DNA of 29,803 bases from Apostichopus parvimensis (lineage: Eukaryota > Echinodermata > Holothuroidea > Aspidochirotida > Stichopodidae): assembly GCA_000934455.1 (NCBI GenBank), contig KN884486.1:44585-74387 (forward strand). Direction: 5' to 3'. The notes beneath the pieces are model-generated. The model was not told the origin of the DNA. It saw nothing but the letters and a program-made list of their open reading frames with translations, and did not search any database. Made by a program: the position numbers and the translations under genes. This document shows positions 20,501-29,803 of the stretch, in pieces (the stretch's first letter is position 1; every line of letters begins with the position of its first letter).

Positions 20501-22710
20501 TACCATTTCATAATCGTAACCGATTCATAACTGTGACAGGCTTTACATTTATTTTAGTTAAGAAAATCAAGTTAATAGCATATATCGACCTGAAATAACA
20601 TATCTGGTATCCAAACCCTTACTCCTTCCCTTCAATAATAAATATTGACAATTAACCGTCAAAAATTAGAAATTATGAAATGTATATGTAAACGTTTGCT
20701 TGCATTGTTTGTGTAAGCGATTTTCAATGATCGGATGTGATTGATGTTAACGAAGATTCATTATAAACTCAATTTAATGTTTAAAGGACTTTGGATAAAA
20801 CATGTCGGATCTATACATTATATGTTGTAAGTTACCGGAAATTTAGTTTCATATCTCTCATATATAAAGATTATGGTTAAGTGCACTTCGCTCCATAAAA
20901 ACATCGACGTCCTAGTTACTACTCGTTCCATTCTTCTGTTATATTTGTATGTACTTCATTATAAACTTTTGCCATAAAAAGTAAGTTTTGGTTTCTGCAA
21001 AGAATCAAGTAATAGGCCTACCAATAATTGCGGTAATCACGGTCAATCTGTGTAAATAACGTGTTACCTCACCCTTCTAAACTGCTGTGCTGCAATAATG
21101 TCATTGCATTAGTCAATGGTATTGGTCTCTACAATCTCTTGAAACTATTTATTATTTCATAAACTAGGTACCAAGAGACGTTTCGATTCCATCATCATTA
21201 CCAGAATACGTGTTAAAACATTTCTTAGTCGTATGATGGTTTTCAACTTTGTATGAGGTTTCTATGCGCTGCCTTGATCAGTGTTTCATGGGAAGTGATG
21301 TCTCCTCCTCTTTTGATTCACTCCTATGAAAAGTAAGGCTGCTAACATGTGACATTGTGTGATCTTTTGCAATTCACAAAGAACAATTATTAGAAAATCA
21401 CGCTGGGGGAGGGAGGGGGGCAAGAGGTGCTACTGATTAATATATTGCCAGCTGTTAGGCAAATGGTAGATGAAGGGTACATTATGTTTGAACAGGGTTT
21501 TCATTAGTTAGGGTTTGCTTTCAGGGAGTTTCCGTTCCCCAATTGAGAACCATTTTGATAGTTATGGGCGCTGCGAAAAATTTGGTCTATTACAAATATA
21601 AAAAAAATATGATCAGTAGTCCTGTAAACAATTATATTCATTTTTTGGAATGTGATTTAACAAACAGAGATTCAGTTTTACACATTTCGTGATATTATTA
21701 AACTATAATGTTGAAAATATCACCAGCTACCAAGTGTATGGTAAATTAATTTTACATATGTTGTGGCAGAAGTTAAGAAAGTTGTTCATAAATTCCGAAC
21801 CAAGGTGGATTAAGGTTTTTGAATTTTGTAGCTGGCTTTCTAGTCCTAAATTTGCTGGCAGAGGAACTTTTTCTCCAGTTATACAACTTTTACTAGTTGC
21901 GTTCTTGTTAGTGTACCATACGGCATAGTAGTTGCGTTAATTTATTGCAAATGTTTAACCGGTGAAATATGCGACGAAATTATTTATCGGCCGTCAAAGT
22001 AACATCAAAGATTTTAATCGAAGAACATTTAAAGGGATTTGACCGATCAAAATTCATAAATGTGGAAAATTGATGTCTTTTGTTCTTTTAGTTTACTCTT
22101 GTGTCAGCTTAGTATGTAGTTAGAAACCATAATTAAGTGTTCACTAAGCTCAGTAAGTTTATAGTCACTGATAGGCAGAAGTGATCTGGACTCTAGTTTT
22201 GGTATGGCACTTTAGTAATTATACCAATCTTCTCATCTATTGAATCAACATTAAATACGCGGTGTGATCTGAGCTGAAGGAAATAATGATATGCATCGTA
22301 TATAGATATCTCGTTCAATAGATATATTTGATACCGGTATTTTACAAATCGAATGATTTATTACTTACGTAGAACAAAATTGATGCCCTGGATAGGTCAC
22401 TTGCACCATAATCATGAAGAAGTTGGTGAGGTCAATATTTAAGTACTAAAACCTCTTCAAGTTACTAAGTTACGGTTTGGTTCTAAAAGAATAGTCATGT
22501 GCTTTATTTGGATATTAACTATGTTTCTTTCTTGATGTTTTAACACCAGCCGTTTCAATGATTTTTGGATAATAGTCTTCACATTGTTGTTTCGAGAGGA
22601 ATCTGCTGACTGGCTAAATCATTCAAGAGGATGATCGAATTTTCATCTCAACATATCTGACGTTGCAGTTATTATACCATTCAGAGAAGATATATCTCCA
22701 TTGCCACCAT
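17543..22710. other. Long stretch with no gene recognised
   Basis: This is five kilobases of AT-rich sequence. Open frames reach 106 codons (18851-19171 plus, 19519-19839 minus), but all are low-complexity or lack motifs, and several overlap on opposite strands. A short imperfect duplication, attcaaga.tatataaacgag, occurs twice near 20049-20102. A G-rich run lies at about 21403-21420. No RNA gene was recognised. Small exons could be hidden here. Confidence 0.4.
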
Positions 22711-22711
22711 G

Positions 22712-22916
22712 TTAGTCGTCATTAAGTTTCTCATAAGTGCAATATGAGTGGCAGTTCCCGTTGTACTGGAAGCGATAGCAATAGCTGGAACTATAATAGC
22801 AGCCGTTACAATAATTACTATAGTAGATATGCCACCAGACGCTTCTGTGCTTCTCTGCGCAGTGACAGCGACCACATGCATCATTGTCTGGGTCATACGT
22901 GCTGAATTGTTTGCCC
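22712..22916 (-). CDS. Possible exon of a cysteine-rich secreted peptide
   Basis: The minus-strand frame, after a pyrimidine-rich acceptor candidate (ttccttctttattataaaag, phase 2), encodes about 67 residues ending in a stop. Eight Cys and many Tyr lie in a 50-residue stretch: ACGRCHC, then SVWWHIYYSNYCNGCYYSSS, YCYRFQYNGNC and HSYCTYEKL. An even number of Cys and paired Trp suit a small disulfide-rich extracellular module. I recognise no family. The +1-shifted frame on the same strand is also open and reads as a transmembrane-like helix (STIVIIVTAAIIVPAIAIA), so the frame choice is uncertain. No leader exon or poly(A) signal was located nearby. Confidence 0.3.
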
Positions 22917-23310
22917 CTTTTATAATAAAGAAGGAAACTCATTTGGTAAGACATGGTCGTCAAAGTAACGGGGTGGGGGTGTAATCTCGGGAGCCAGACT
23001 TCGACTTCTTCAATTCAATGTTAATGCAGCTTGCTACAAAGATTGTCGAATTAATTGTCGAATTAATTGTAGTATTGATTGTCGAGAGAGTTTAGTAGAT
23101 TGCATTGCGTAAACATCACAGCGGAAACATCTCTTCAACGACTCTCGATTATTTACTTATATTCTGTCTTTCGTGCATTTGTTTGGCCTCACTCTCAGGC
23201 ATTGAACATTATCCTGTGAAACAGGATGATCTTATTACGAATTTGGCATATCAAATTGATGTAATATGTAGTGCCAAGGCGCCACTTGGCGCCAGGCTAT
23301 ATATAACAAT

Positions 23311-23463
23311 ATGAGTACCGGATCCGCGAAAATGCCGCCAAATAATTTCGTGTTGAAAACCAAGAGTGTGAAGCTTGTTGATGCTAATTTTAGTCTTTGG
23401 CCAACGACATTGGAAAGAAAAATATTCTCGGATGTGTTAAGACTTAAGGTCAGTGGATCTTAA
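23311..23463 (+). pseudogene. LINE ORF1, N-terminal fragment
   Basis: An ATG shortly after TATATATAA opens 50 codons (MSTGSAKMPPNNFVLKTKSV and on) ending at TAA. A downstream frame, KEIAELIQETGLKIGNEVCD, follows at about 23477-23545 and would be the natural continuation after a frameshift. A second shift near 23545 leads into the zinc-knuckle part. The N-terminal part of ORF1 is therefore broken at least twice. Confidence 0.6.
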
Positions 23464-23534
23464 CGGTAAAAAAACAAAGAAATTGCAGAACTTATTCAAG
23501 AAACTGGATTAAAAATAGGGAATGAGGTATGTGA

Positions 23535-24212
23535 CATCATGGGAGTGACCAAGACCTTATAACCGTTAGTGTTTTTAGAGTCCCAATGTACATTACCGAT
23601 GATGCAATTTCCGGAAAATTTGAAGAATACGGATGTAGATTAAGATCCATATGGGTACATAAATATTACGAAGATTACCCCAACATAGAAAATGGCATCA
23701 GATACGTTAGACTCGAATTACCAAACAGTGTCAAGTCTCTACCGTACGCAATCACTATAGAGGCAACTCACTTAAGATTAAAGCACAATGGACAATCACG
23801 GGTGTGTAATCTCTGCTTATCAGATGATCACATAATGAGAGAGTGCCCACAATACACGTGTAGAGAGTGCGGTCAACAAGGGTATTCAACGAACCGCTGC
23901 CCTGAAATCCTTTGTTACAAATGCAACAAGCTGGGTCACACGAGTTATCACTGCGATGAAAAGGACGACACGGAAACAATGGATGAGGACACAGAAATCG
24001 AGAACCCAATTGACAAGCCAATGACTAATGAGGACACCGAGAAGCCAACGACTTATGAAGCTCAGGAAAGTGAATCGAGACCGGAGAATACTGAGGTATT
24101 AGCAAAACATAAAGACGAGAAACGTATTAGTGACCTGAAAGAGAGTAGTCAGCAGCCTCCTGTAAACCACGCGCGTAGCGAGGAATTTGTCAAGGGAGGG
24201 TCGAAACTGTAG
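23535..24212 (+). pseudogene. LINE ORF1, RRM-like region and zinc knuckles
   Basis: The frame is open from 23535 and would encode the RNA-binding gag-like protein of the element. An ITVSVFRVPMYITDDAISGK start and a YGCRLRSIWVHKYYE segment fit the domain usually placed before the knuckles. The three knuckles are CNLCLSDDHIMREC (CX2CX4HX4C), CRECGQQGYSTNRC (Tyr where His is expected) and CYKCNKLGHTSYHC. An acidic Glu/Thr-rich linker follows. The frame ends at 24210-24212 shortly before the inserted element at about 24247. Confidence 0.8.
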
Positions 24213-24246
24213 GCAAACTTTCAAAGCCGTAGATACGGCATTGCAA

Positions 24247-24475
24247 ACTATCTAAGCGTAGCGCCACCATGAGTTGGCGTACAAGAAAACCTTTGGCTGA
24301 AAATGCCTCCCAGATTGCTGGCAATGGCACTTCCCAGGCCTTGTAAGTTGCATCTTAGCATTTTCTCTTTTGAAATTACTAGCGATATCATAAAAACATA
24401 CACAAAAAAATATGCTCAAGGGGGGCGGCAGCCCACTTCGCCACCCCCCCCCCCCTTTGGCTAAGAGCCTGCTAT
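24247..24475. mobile_element. Small element inserted in LINE ORF1
   Basis: This starts actatctaagcg.agcgccacc, as in the interior of the 12516-14431 element. It passes through a polycytosine-rich tract and ends in ttggctaagagcctgc, which resembles the transposon's right end, ttggctacgtccctgcc. The left terminus is missing, so it is a truncated or rearranged relative. It separates two in-frame parts of ORF1. Confidence 0.65.
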
Positions 24476-24479
24476 AAAC

Positions 24480-24797
24480 AAAACGGACCTGAAAGAGGGA
24501 AGTCGGCAGTCTTCTGTAAAGAAAACAGATCAATACCGTGATATTAACAGATCTAGGAATGAGTCAACAGTTATGGAAGGTAATGCTAATCTGACTAAAG
24601 TTCAGCCGAGAAAGGAGAGCGAAGGAAATCAACAAGTCGACGCAAGGATAAAACGAACCCTGTCATCGAGTGACGGAGCAGACTGGACAGTCGTAAAGAA
24701 GAATAATACAAGTCAGCAACAGAGGAAGAACATCCCAGGCCCAACGTCACAACCACCAGGCGATATCATCCAATGGAAAGGGAACGATCAGAACTAA
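24480..24797 (+). pseudogene. LINE ORF1, C-terminal fragment
   Basis: The frame resumes with TDLKEGSRQSS and runs through a polar, Lys/Gln/Asn-rich tail (LSSSDGADWTVVKKNNTSQQ) to a stop at 24797. Its first 35 bases (24486-24520) nearly repeat 24132-24166 on the other side of the insertion, in the same reading frame (SDLKESSQQPP). Confidence 0.65.
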
Positions 24798-24868
24798 AAT
24801 GACATTTACATTATCATACCAATATTATTGATATCACTGATGGCGTCACCTATACTCTACGGTCGTAA

Positions 24869-25480
24869 CGGCCTCAGGAAAATAATGTATCGTGTAAGTA
24901 CCATAACATAGACTCATATAACAATCTGCCCCCTCATTACGGTATATCACTGTACCACCACAACAGTCGTAGCCTAAACAATAAGTTTCACGATAATAAC
25001 ACTTTCATTTCTGTATTAAATAATGATTTTACGTCAATTGGATTCACAGAAACCAGGTTCAATGATAATTTTTCTCCCCTCATAAAAATGGATAATTACA
25101 TACTTGTTGAAAAACATCGTGACAATAAACGGGGCGGTGGAGTCTGCCTATTTGTACATAAAGATATAAGCTTTATTTGTAGACCCGACCTATCAATTTT
25201 TAATAATTCTAAAGAATCTCTCTCTATAGAGGCTACTAACATAAATCCAAAGGTTAAATTTCTTATTGGCATAGTCTACAGACCACCTAGTGGTTCTTTA
25301 GATGAGCTTTATGTTAATCTGGAAAATATTTTCAATATCGTATCGAAGGAAAACTGTAAAACTTACATAATGGGTGATTATAATATTGATTTATCGAATG
25401 CAATCAAATCAACTACGTTTTTTAAATATTCTCTATTCGAACGGATTTATCCCTACAATAACTGTTCCAACTCGTATTAG
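24869..25480 (+). pseudogene. LINE ORF2, AP-type endonuclease domain
   Basis: The frame is open from 24869 without needing an ATG. Endonuclease landmarks in order are HHNSRSLNNK, GFTETRF (catalytic Glu), GGGVCLFVHKD, GIVYRPPSG and IMGDYNIDL (Asp/Asn pair). A frameshift near 25425 moves the reading to the overlapping frame (GFIPTITVPTRISS...DNIITND). Another near 25557 leads to SDHFPIF with the catalytic His. All catalytic motifs are thus present but in three frames. The domain would nick target DNA for target-primed reverse transcription. Confidence 0.85.
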
Positions 25481-25625
25481 TAGTATTACTACAAGCCTGA
25501 TAGATAACATTATTACAAACGATGATTCTACGATAACTTCATCACTGATAAAAGTGACCATTTTCCGATATTTCTAAAAGTGGTAGGGACGAAAACCAGA
25601 TGTAACAATACCTTCTATACGTAAG

Positions 25626-27066
25626 TATTTTAGGCCTAGAATGTAAGTTTATTTTAGGCCTAGAAGTTATAATCTGATAATCTGATAATCAAGCTCAAAA
25701 CTTGCCCCTAAATTTCAAATGCATGTCTGCATTCCTAATTCGATTAGGTCTACCCACCCTTCAATGAGCAATTGCAAAAAAAATCCATACACCTCTAATG
25801 AGGAAGTTTCTCAGACCCCCCAGGATTTCCCAGCTCTTTGAACCACCCCCCCCCCATCAGGAATAGCCTTTGGCATTGTCAAAAGATTTGATCCACCCAC
25901 CCTCCATTGAACAATTGCAGAAAATAATCCGTACACCCATGTTGAAAAACAGTTTCTCAGACCCCCAGGATTTCCCAGCTCTTTCAGAACCACCCCCCCC
26001 CCATCAGGAATAGCCTTTGGCATTGTCAACAGATTTGATCCACCCACCCTCCATTAGGCAATTGCAGACAAAAATCCGTACACCCATGTTGAGGAACAGT
26101 TTCTCAGACCCCCAGGATTTCCCAGCTCTTTCACCCCCCCCCCCATCAGGAATAGCCTTTGGCATTGTCAAAAGATTCCTAGTTCCTGGAATTCCTAGTT
26201 CATGCACATTTCGTTGAATTGCCCCATATCGTACCCGACCCTTAATCCATATCCCTGCCTCGTACTCTGGCTTTCAGTTACTAATACGAGATGTGCATAA
26301 TTTGACAATAATACAAATTACAATAGCCCTACTCTATGTCGTTAGGCTTCGTTACACATAAACTTAAGTTTGATAATGCTAGGCCCTGTTCATGTTCGTC
26401 CTTACAACAAGAAAGTTTGGACGTTTGATAATTCTATCACAAAGAAATCTTGAAATAAACCATAAACTTCTTTGATTTTTTTCGTGTATTGCATGGTATA
26501 TTCTCTCCGTACGAGGTGTGATTTTCTTGACAAAGGAGTCTTCGACCGCAAATGATAAAAGTTTCAACGCCACGAGATTACGAGAAGAGAGTCTGCAACA
26601 TCCGGGTACTTTGATATCTGATTGTTCGCGAACTCGCGAGCTAGCTCTAATCAATAATTCTAGAATCTTCTAGGAGAGGGCGTTATCACGAAATCGAAAT
26701 CGCGGCCGTGATAGACACGTACATGTTATTTTGCAATAAATGAAAATGATGGTATAGAAGTTTACTGTGCCAAAAGAACTTGCGGTATCGGGTTAGGGGG
26801 AGGGGGGAGGGGAGGGGAGCTGGGAAAGATACATAACCTAATGCACAATCGGGATGTATATAAAAAGAAGGTACTGTTTTTTTATTGCACTTATAACTTG
26901 GGTAAAACAGACTAATGGTAATTATGCTATAAAAATAAAGTTATAGCACTTCGGTTGAAGGATCTTTGTGTTTCGACATTTTGCTGGTTTTCGCGAACGT
27001 TTAAACGTTTAAACGAACGAAAAATCGGCCGTTTAAACGTTTAGGTCTTAAACGAAAACTCACAGC
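25626..27066. mobile_element. 1.4-kb insertion between LINE endonuclease and RT linker
   Basis: The flanks read taacaataccttctatacg (from about 25599) and taacaataccttttatatac (from about 27069), near-identical sequences that would be a long target duplication or a duplicated joint. Inside are a 28-bp duplication around ttttaggcctagaa (25628-25672), three 147-bp repeats, a 91-codon minus-strand frame without motifs, a purine-rich tract at 26797-26820, and palindromic cgtttaaacgtttaaacg near its right end. No transposase or RT was found in it. Confidence 0.55.
25752..26178. repeat. Tandem repeat, three units of about 143-147 bp
   Basis: Units begin with acccaccct at 25752, 25895 and 26042. 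Each contains caattgcag, ccgtacacccatgttga, gtttctcagaccccc, aggatttcccagctcttt, a poly-C run and catcaggaatagcctttggcat. The minus-strand frames crossing them (25811-26207) repeat PKAIPDGGG and are artefacts of the repeat. Confidence 0.9.
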
Positions 27067-27071
27067 CCTAC

Positions 27072-27165
27072 TAACAATACCTTTTATATACGTAATTACA
27101 ATACTAACAACATAAAGCGTTTTACTTCTGAAATAAGGGACACATCTTGGGATAATGTTTTAAAC
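27072..27165 (+). pseudogene. LINE ORF2 linker fragment
   Basis: One frame reads YIRNYNTNNIKRFTSEIRDT and then SWDNVLNLTGA. This fits the conserved linker between endonuclease and RT in APE-type LINEs (F...L....W..V). Right after it the sequence jumps to the RT C-terminal NWRNHI motif in another frame, so the intervening catalytic RT region (about 400 residues in complete elements) is missing. Confidence 0.6.
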
Positions 27166-27714
27166 TTAACTGGCGCAACCATATTCTAACTATATGCAGT
27201 ATAATTGCACGGAATGTTGGCATATTTTCTAAATTGAAATATTATCTATCGGAAAACATACTCAGAACACTATACCAGACCTCGATTGTCCCGCATCTAT
27301 CTTATTGTTCCAATATTTGGTCTGGTACATGCAACACCAACCTTAACAATCTTACAATACTCCAGAAGGCAGCCATTTGCCACATAACACACTCAGCCCC
27401 ATGTGAGCACACCAGTCCCATATTTAAGAAACTCAACTTACTAACATTGCACGATCTCATTAAAGTTAAGCTTCCATTATTTGCCTACAAGACCTGGAAT
27501 GGATTACTACCAGCTGCCTTTGACTATTTTTTAACCAGTAACAGAGATGTACATAACCATAACACGATCTATAATCTCTACAATACCACAAACTTTAAGC
27601 CTACACAACCGTGCAACAGAAACATTGAATCTTCTAACGAACGATTTAAAAAGTAAAAAGTCACTTACATCATTTAAGAAGTGGTTATTTAAGGAAATAA
27701 TAGCTAGTTACTGA
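27153..27714 (+). pseudogene. LINE ORF2, RT C-terminal part
   Basis: This reads KLNWRNHILTICSIIARNVG, then SKLKYYLSENILRTLYQTSI, VPHLSYCSNIW, LQKAAICHITHS, FKKLNLLTLHDL and PLFAYKTWNGLLP. It is the familiar thumb and C-terminal region of LINE RTs. A frameshift near 27620 moves the reading to LKSKKSLTSFKKWLFKEI with a stop about 27714. The catalytic YxDD segment is absent. Confidence 0.8.
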
Positions 27715-28003
27715 CTACTACCAAATTATACCTGTTTGTAATTACTATATATATAATGAGCATTTAATCTGTATTTATATTTATGTATATATGTTTATAT
27801 TTTTTCCCTTTTATTTTCTTTCTTCAGGGAGCCTTCCACATTGTTGAGCTTTTCAGCTTTATGGAAGACTTCCCTCCACTTTGTACTTTTGTTGGAAAAC
27901 AAATATTTTTTTTTTATATTATTCATTTTTGAGTTCCAAGGTTGATGTTTTTAGAGGAGAAAATCCAATCTAGCCAACCTGGCTATTATTAAACTTGAAT
28001 TTC
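27715..28003 (+). other. LINE 3' UTR with terminal hairpin
   Basis: This holds an imperfect stem (gggagccttcca at 27828 with tggaagacttccc downstream). A perfect short hairpin, tagcca-acc-tggcta (27971-27985), lies just before the end attattaaacttgaatttca. Hairpins near the 3' end are recognised by the RT in several LINE families. A CA microsatellite follows at about 28005-28019. Confidence 0.6.
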
Positions 28004-28019
28004 ATACACACACACACAC

Positions 28020-28467
28020 GAACATTTCAATAATGATATTTCGAAAATTGCGATCATTACTTTGCATATTCAGGACATATTAGTTTCACTTGTTTTCACA
28101 GTCTATATGCTATGAAGGTACATAAACATTTTGTTAATACTATTTATTTGTATTTTTGAAAATAATAATCATTGTTTTAACATTCCTTCAACTCGTTCAT
28201 GCTTTAGGTCTTGATATTTTTTGGGGTTATACCACACAATAATGAGCATTTAGGGTATGCGATGGTTGATATTTTTACAGTGTGTAAAGTAGTGTAAGCA
28301 CTGTATATGAAATACATACCTCTCTGTGTATATTTGAGGAGAAACGTTATCTTGGAGTAAACTGACTTTACATTCACAGTCATTTTTTAGACATAACGAT
28401 AAATATAAGGGCGATTTCAAAGGTTGTGAAATAGAAAATAGTACTGCAAGATGTGATACTTTGATAC
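28020..28467. other. No gene recognised
   Basis: This is AT-rich sequence downstream of the LINE. It shows no coherent frame or repeat. Confidence 0.5.
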
Positions 28468-28616
28468 TATCTATCTCTCTGTCTATCTATATATCTCTCT
28501 ACCCATCTTTCCATCTACCCATCTACACATCCATCCATCCATCCAATTATCCATCCCTCCATCCATTCAGCCACCCACCCACCCATCCACCCAGCCATCC
28601 ATCCATCCATCCATCT
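28468..28616. repeat. Degenerate CTAT/TCCA tetranucleotide repeat
   Basis: ctatctatctctct grades into ccatctacccatc and then TCCA and CACC units. It is impure compared with the 16101-16188 locus, so it is probably older. Confidence 0.9.
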
Positions 28617-29189
28617 TTCGTTTTGCCTTAACGTATTTGTTCAAGAAATAAAATAAAGAACACGTGTTTTTACAACTTGTTATTAACATTTATTAAGTAG
28701 TTTCACTAGTGTTTTGTTACAAATATAATGTATGCATCATTACCATTACCATTACAACCACCATCACACGAAGAGACTTTGTTATGTCGTGGTGTATACA
28801 GAGAGCATTCATCAGATGAGCTATTACTCTAGAAACGATAAACATATTTAGCATGCAAGAGATCGACAATGACTACCCTATGTTCCCGATTTTCCCTGAT
28901 TTAGCAATTTTCTTTTAAATGTAAGGGTTCTTTGGACAGTTCATGAAGGTAGTTTCCTATCGAAGACCAAAACGCGATCACCTCTCGTTTGAACAGAACG
29001 AATTTGTAGATAAGTTTTCTTGGTTTTCTCAACAAATTTCGGGAACGTCCTAAGCTGGTTTAAAGGTATATAGTTAATACTATACAGTTGCAATTATAAG
29101 TCAATAATGTTTTGTTAAGGTTAATGCCATGAATGAAGGGCCCCTAAAAACTCAAAAGAAAATCTATTAAATACACATAAACTAGTTAT
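28617..29189. other. No gene recognised
   Basis: This is AT-rich sequence with a short accattaccattacaaccacca run near 28741. No frame or RNA was recognised. Confidence 0.5.
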
Positions 29190-29512
29190 TTGCCCATCCT
29201 TTCATTCATTTACCCACCACCGACTTATATACAGACCCACCCAACCATCCATCCACCCATCCATCCTTCCTACCATTTAACCATTCATCCTTCCGTCCAC
29301 CCACCCAACCGCCCACCCACTAATCGATTCATCTCTCTAGGCTTCAATCCACCCACCCACCCATTGATGTATTCACTCGCACGCACGTCTGCCCACCAAC
29401 TCATTTATGTATCTATTAATCTACCAATCCATTTATTCATTCACCGATCCATCCAACCGTCCATTAATACACAAATCCATACATCTGTGTATTTGTCTGT
29501 CTACTTATCTAT
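29190..29512. repeat. Degenerate TCCA/CACC tetranucleotide tract
   Basis: Over 300 bases keep a four-base CCAT/CCAC/TTCA rhythm with many substitutions. The 110-codon plus-strand frame here (PTIHPPIHPSYHLTIHPSVH) is a translation of the tract and not a gene. Confidence 0.85.
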
Positions 29513-29803
29513 GATATTATAAATAACTTTGTTCTCCAATAAAGGATACATTGCAAGTTAAGTACATGTAGTTTCAGTTATCTTAATATTATAATCCCTC
29601 TTTGACCCACTCCCCCCCCCTCAGCCCCACCCACCCCTCCCGCTTCTGTGCTTTTATGTGCGCCGTTCTCTTCAGAAATGTTACAAGAAATATTTGTCAT
29701 TACAAGATGCATCTAATCATAAATAATCATTTCTTGCGATCTCGTAATTGCATTTACGTTTTCATAGAGTGATGTCACATACATGCTTTAGTAATACGTT
29801 GTT

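Larger units (their letters stand above)
23274..28003 (+). mobile_element. Decayed non-LTR retrotransposon (LINE), two-ORF type
   Basis: In order this holds a short leader with GGCGCC repeats and TATATATAA, ORF1 with CCHC knuckles, an AP-type endonuclease, a linker, the RT C-terminus and a structured 3' UTR. The 3' end reads ctattattaaacttgaatttca followed by a CA run. Jockey/CR1-like clades encode this gag-plus-APE architecture; I do not assign a clade. Frameshifts, stops, two insertions and loss of the RT core make it non-autonomous. The exact 5' end is not defined, and a 12-bp repeat, attgtcgaatta (twice at 23042-23065), lies just upstream. Confidence 0.85.

Noticed and set aside
23293..23310. 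TATATATAA as a promoter for LINE ORF1
   Set aside because: LINE internal promoters usually lack TATA, and such runs are common in AT-rich DNA.
25811..26207. Minus-strand frames with repeated PKAIPDGGG
   Set aside because: They follow the 147-bp tandem repeat, and the poly-C runs give the Gly stretch.
29190..29522. 110-codon His/Pro-rich plus-strand frame
   Set aside because: It is the translation of a degenerate tetranucleotide repeat.

Overview
The window looks like an AT-rich nuclear contig from a marine invertebrate. A deuterostome, probably an echinoderm and possibly a sea cucumber, is my inference. It rests on intron-containing genes, a diverged C-type lectin, a decayed LINE with a CCHC gag-like ORF1, short TIR elements ending in the 'gacgtagc(t/c)agg' type of terminus, many poly-C/poly-G runs and TCCA microsatellites. 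There are no bacterial-style operons, rRNAs or CRISPR arrays, and I recognised no tRNA. An assembly gap of N fills 11519-12239.

Left part (1-10.4 kb): the convincing host genes lie on the minus strand. A C-type lectin-domain gene ends at 550-926 with a poly(A) signal at 476-481. Upstream of that terminal exon is a tandem array of one exon plus its flanking introns. Four intact 111-nt exons start at 2330, 3056, 3843 and 4320. A diverged remnant lies at 2160, and a truncated block edge lies at about 5075. Each intact exon is symmetric phase 1-1, so any number can be spliced in frame onto the phase-1 lectin exon. Each encodes a 37-residue Ser/Thr/Pro-rich segment, so the product would be a lectin head on a mucin-like stalk built of duplicated exons. 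The copies differ almost only at amino-acid-changing positions. The first exon of this gene was not identified. Further upstream is a small two-exon gene on the same strand. It has a signal-peptide exon (10262-10328) with a perfect phase-1 donor and a terminal exon (8945-9120) with its own poly(A) signal. About 0.5 kb at the left edge of the window recurs at 8088-8616, and there are tandem repeats at 6072-6327 and 7351-7905.

Middle (10.4-22.7 kb): no confident gene was found. A probable 1.9-kb DNA transposon (12516-14431) has near-identical ends and a TACA target duplication. There is a pure 22-unit TCCA microsatellite (16101-16188). Two minus-strand stretches may be exons, a short one near 17.4 kb and a cysteine-rich one near 22.8 kb.

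Right part (22.7-29.8 kb): a plus-strand non-LTR retrotransposon relic occupies about 23.3-28.0 kb. In order it shows ORF1 with three zinc knuckles, an AP-type endonuclease, and the C-terminal part of the reverse transcriptase. Frameshifts and two insertions break it, and the RT catalytic core is missing. One insertion is a small element related to the 12.5-kb transposon. The other is a 1.4-kb segment that carries three 147-bp repeats and is flanked by near-duplicate 22-bp sequences. Degenerate TCCA-type repeats follow at 28.5 and 29.2-29.5 kb.
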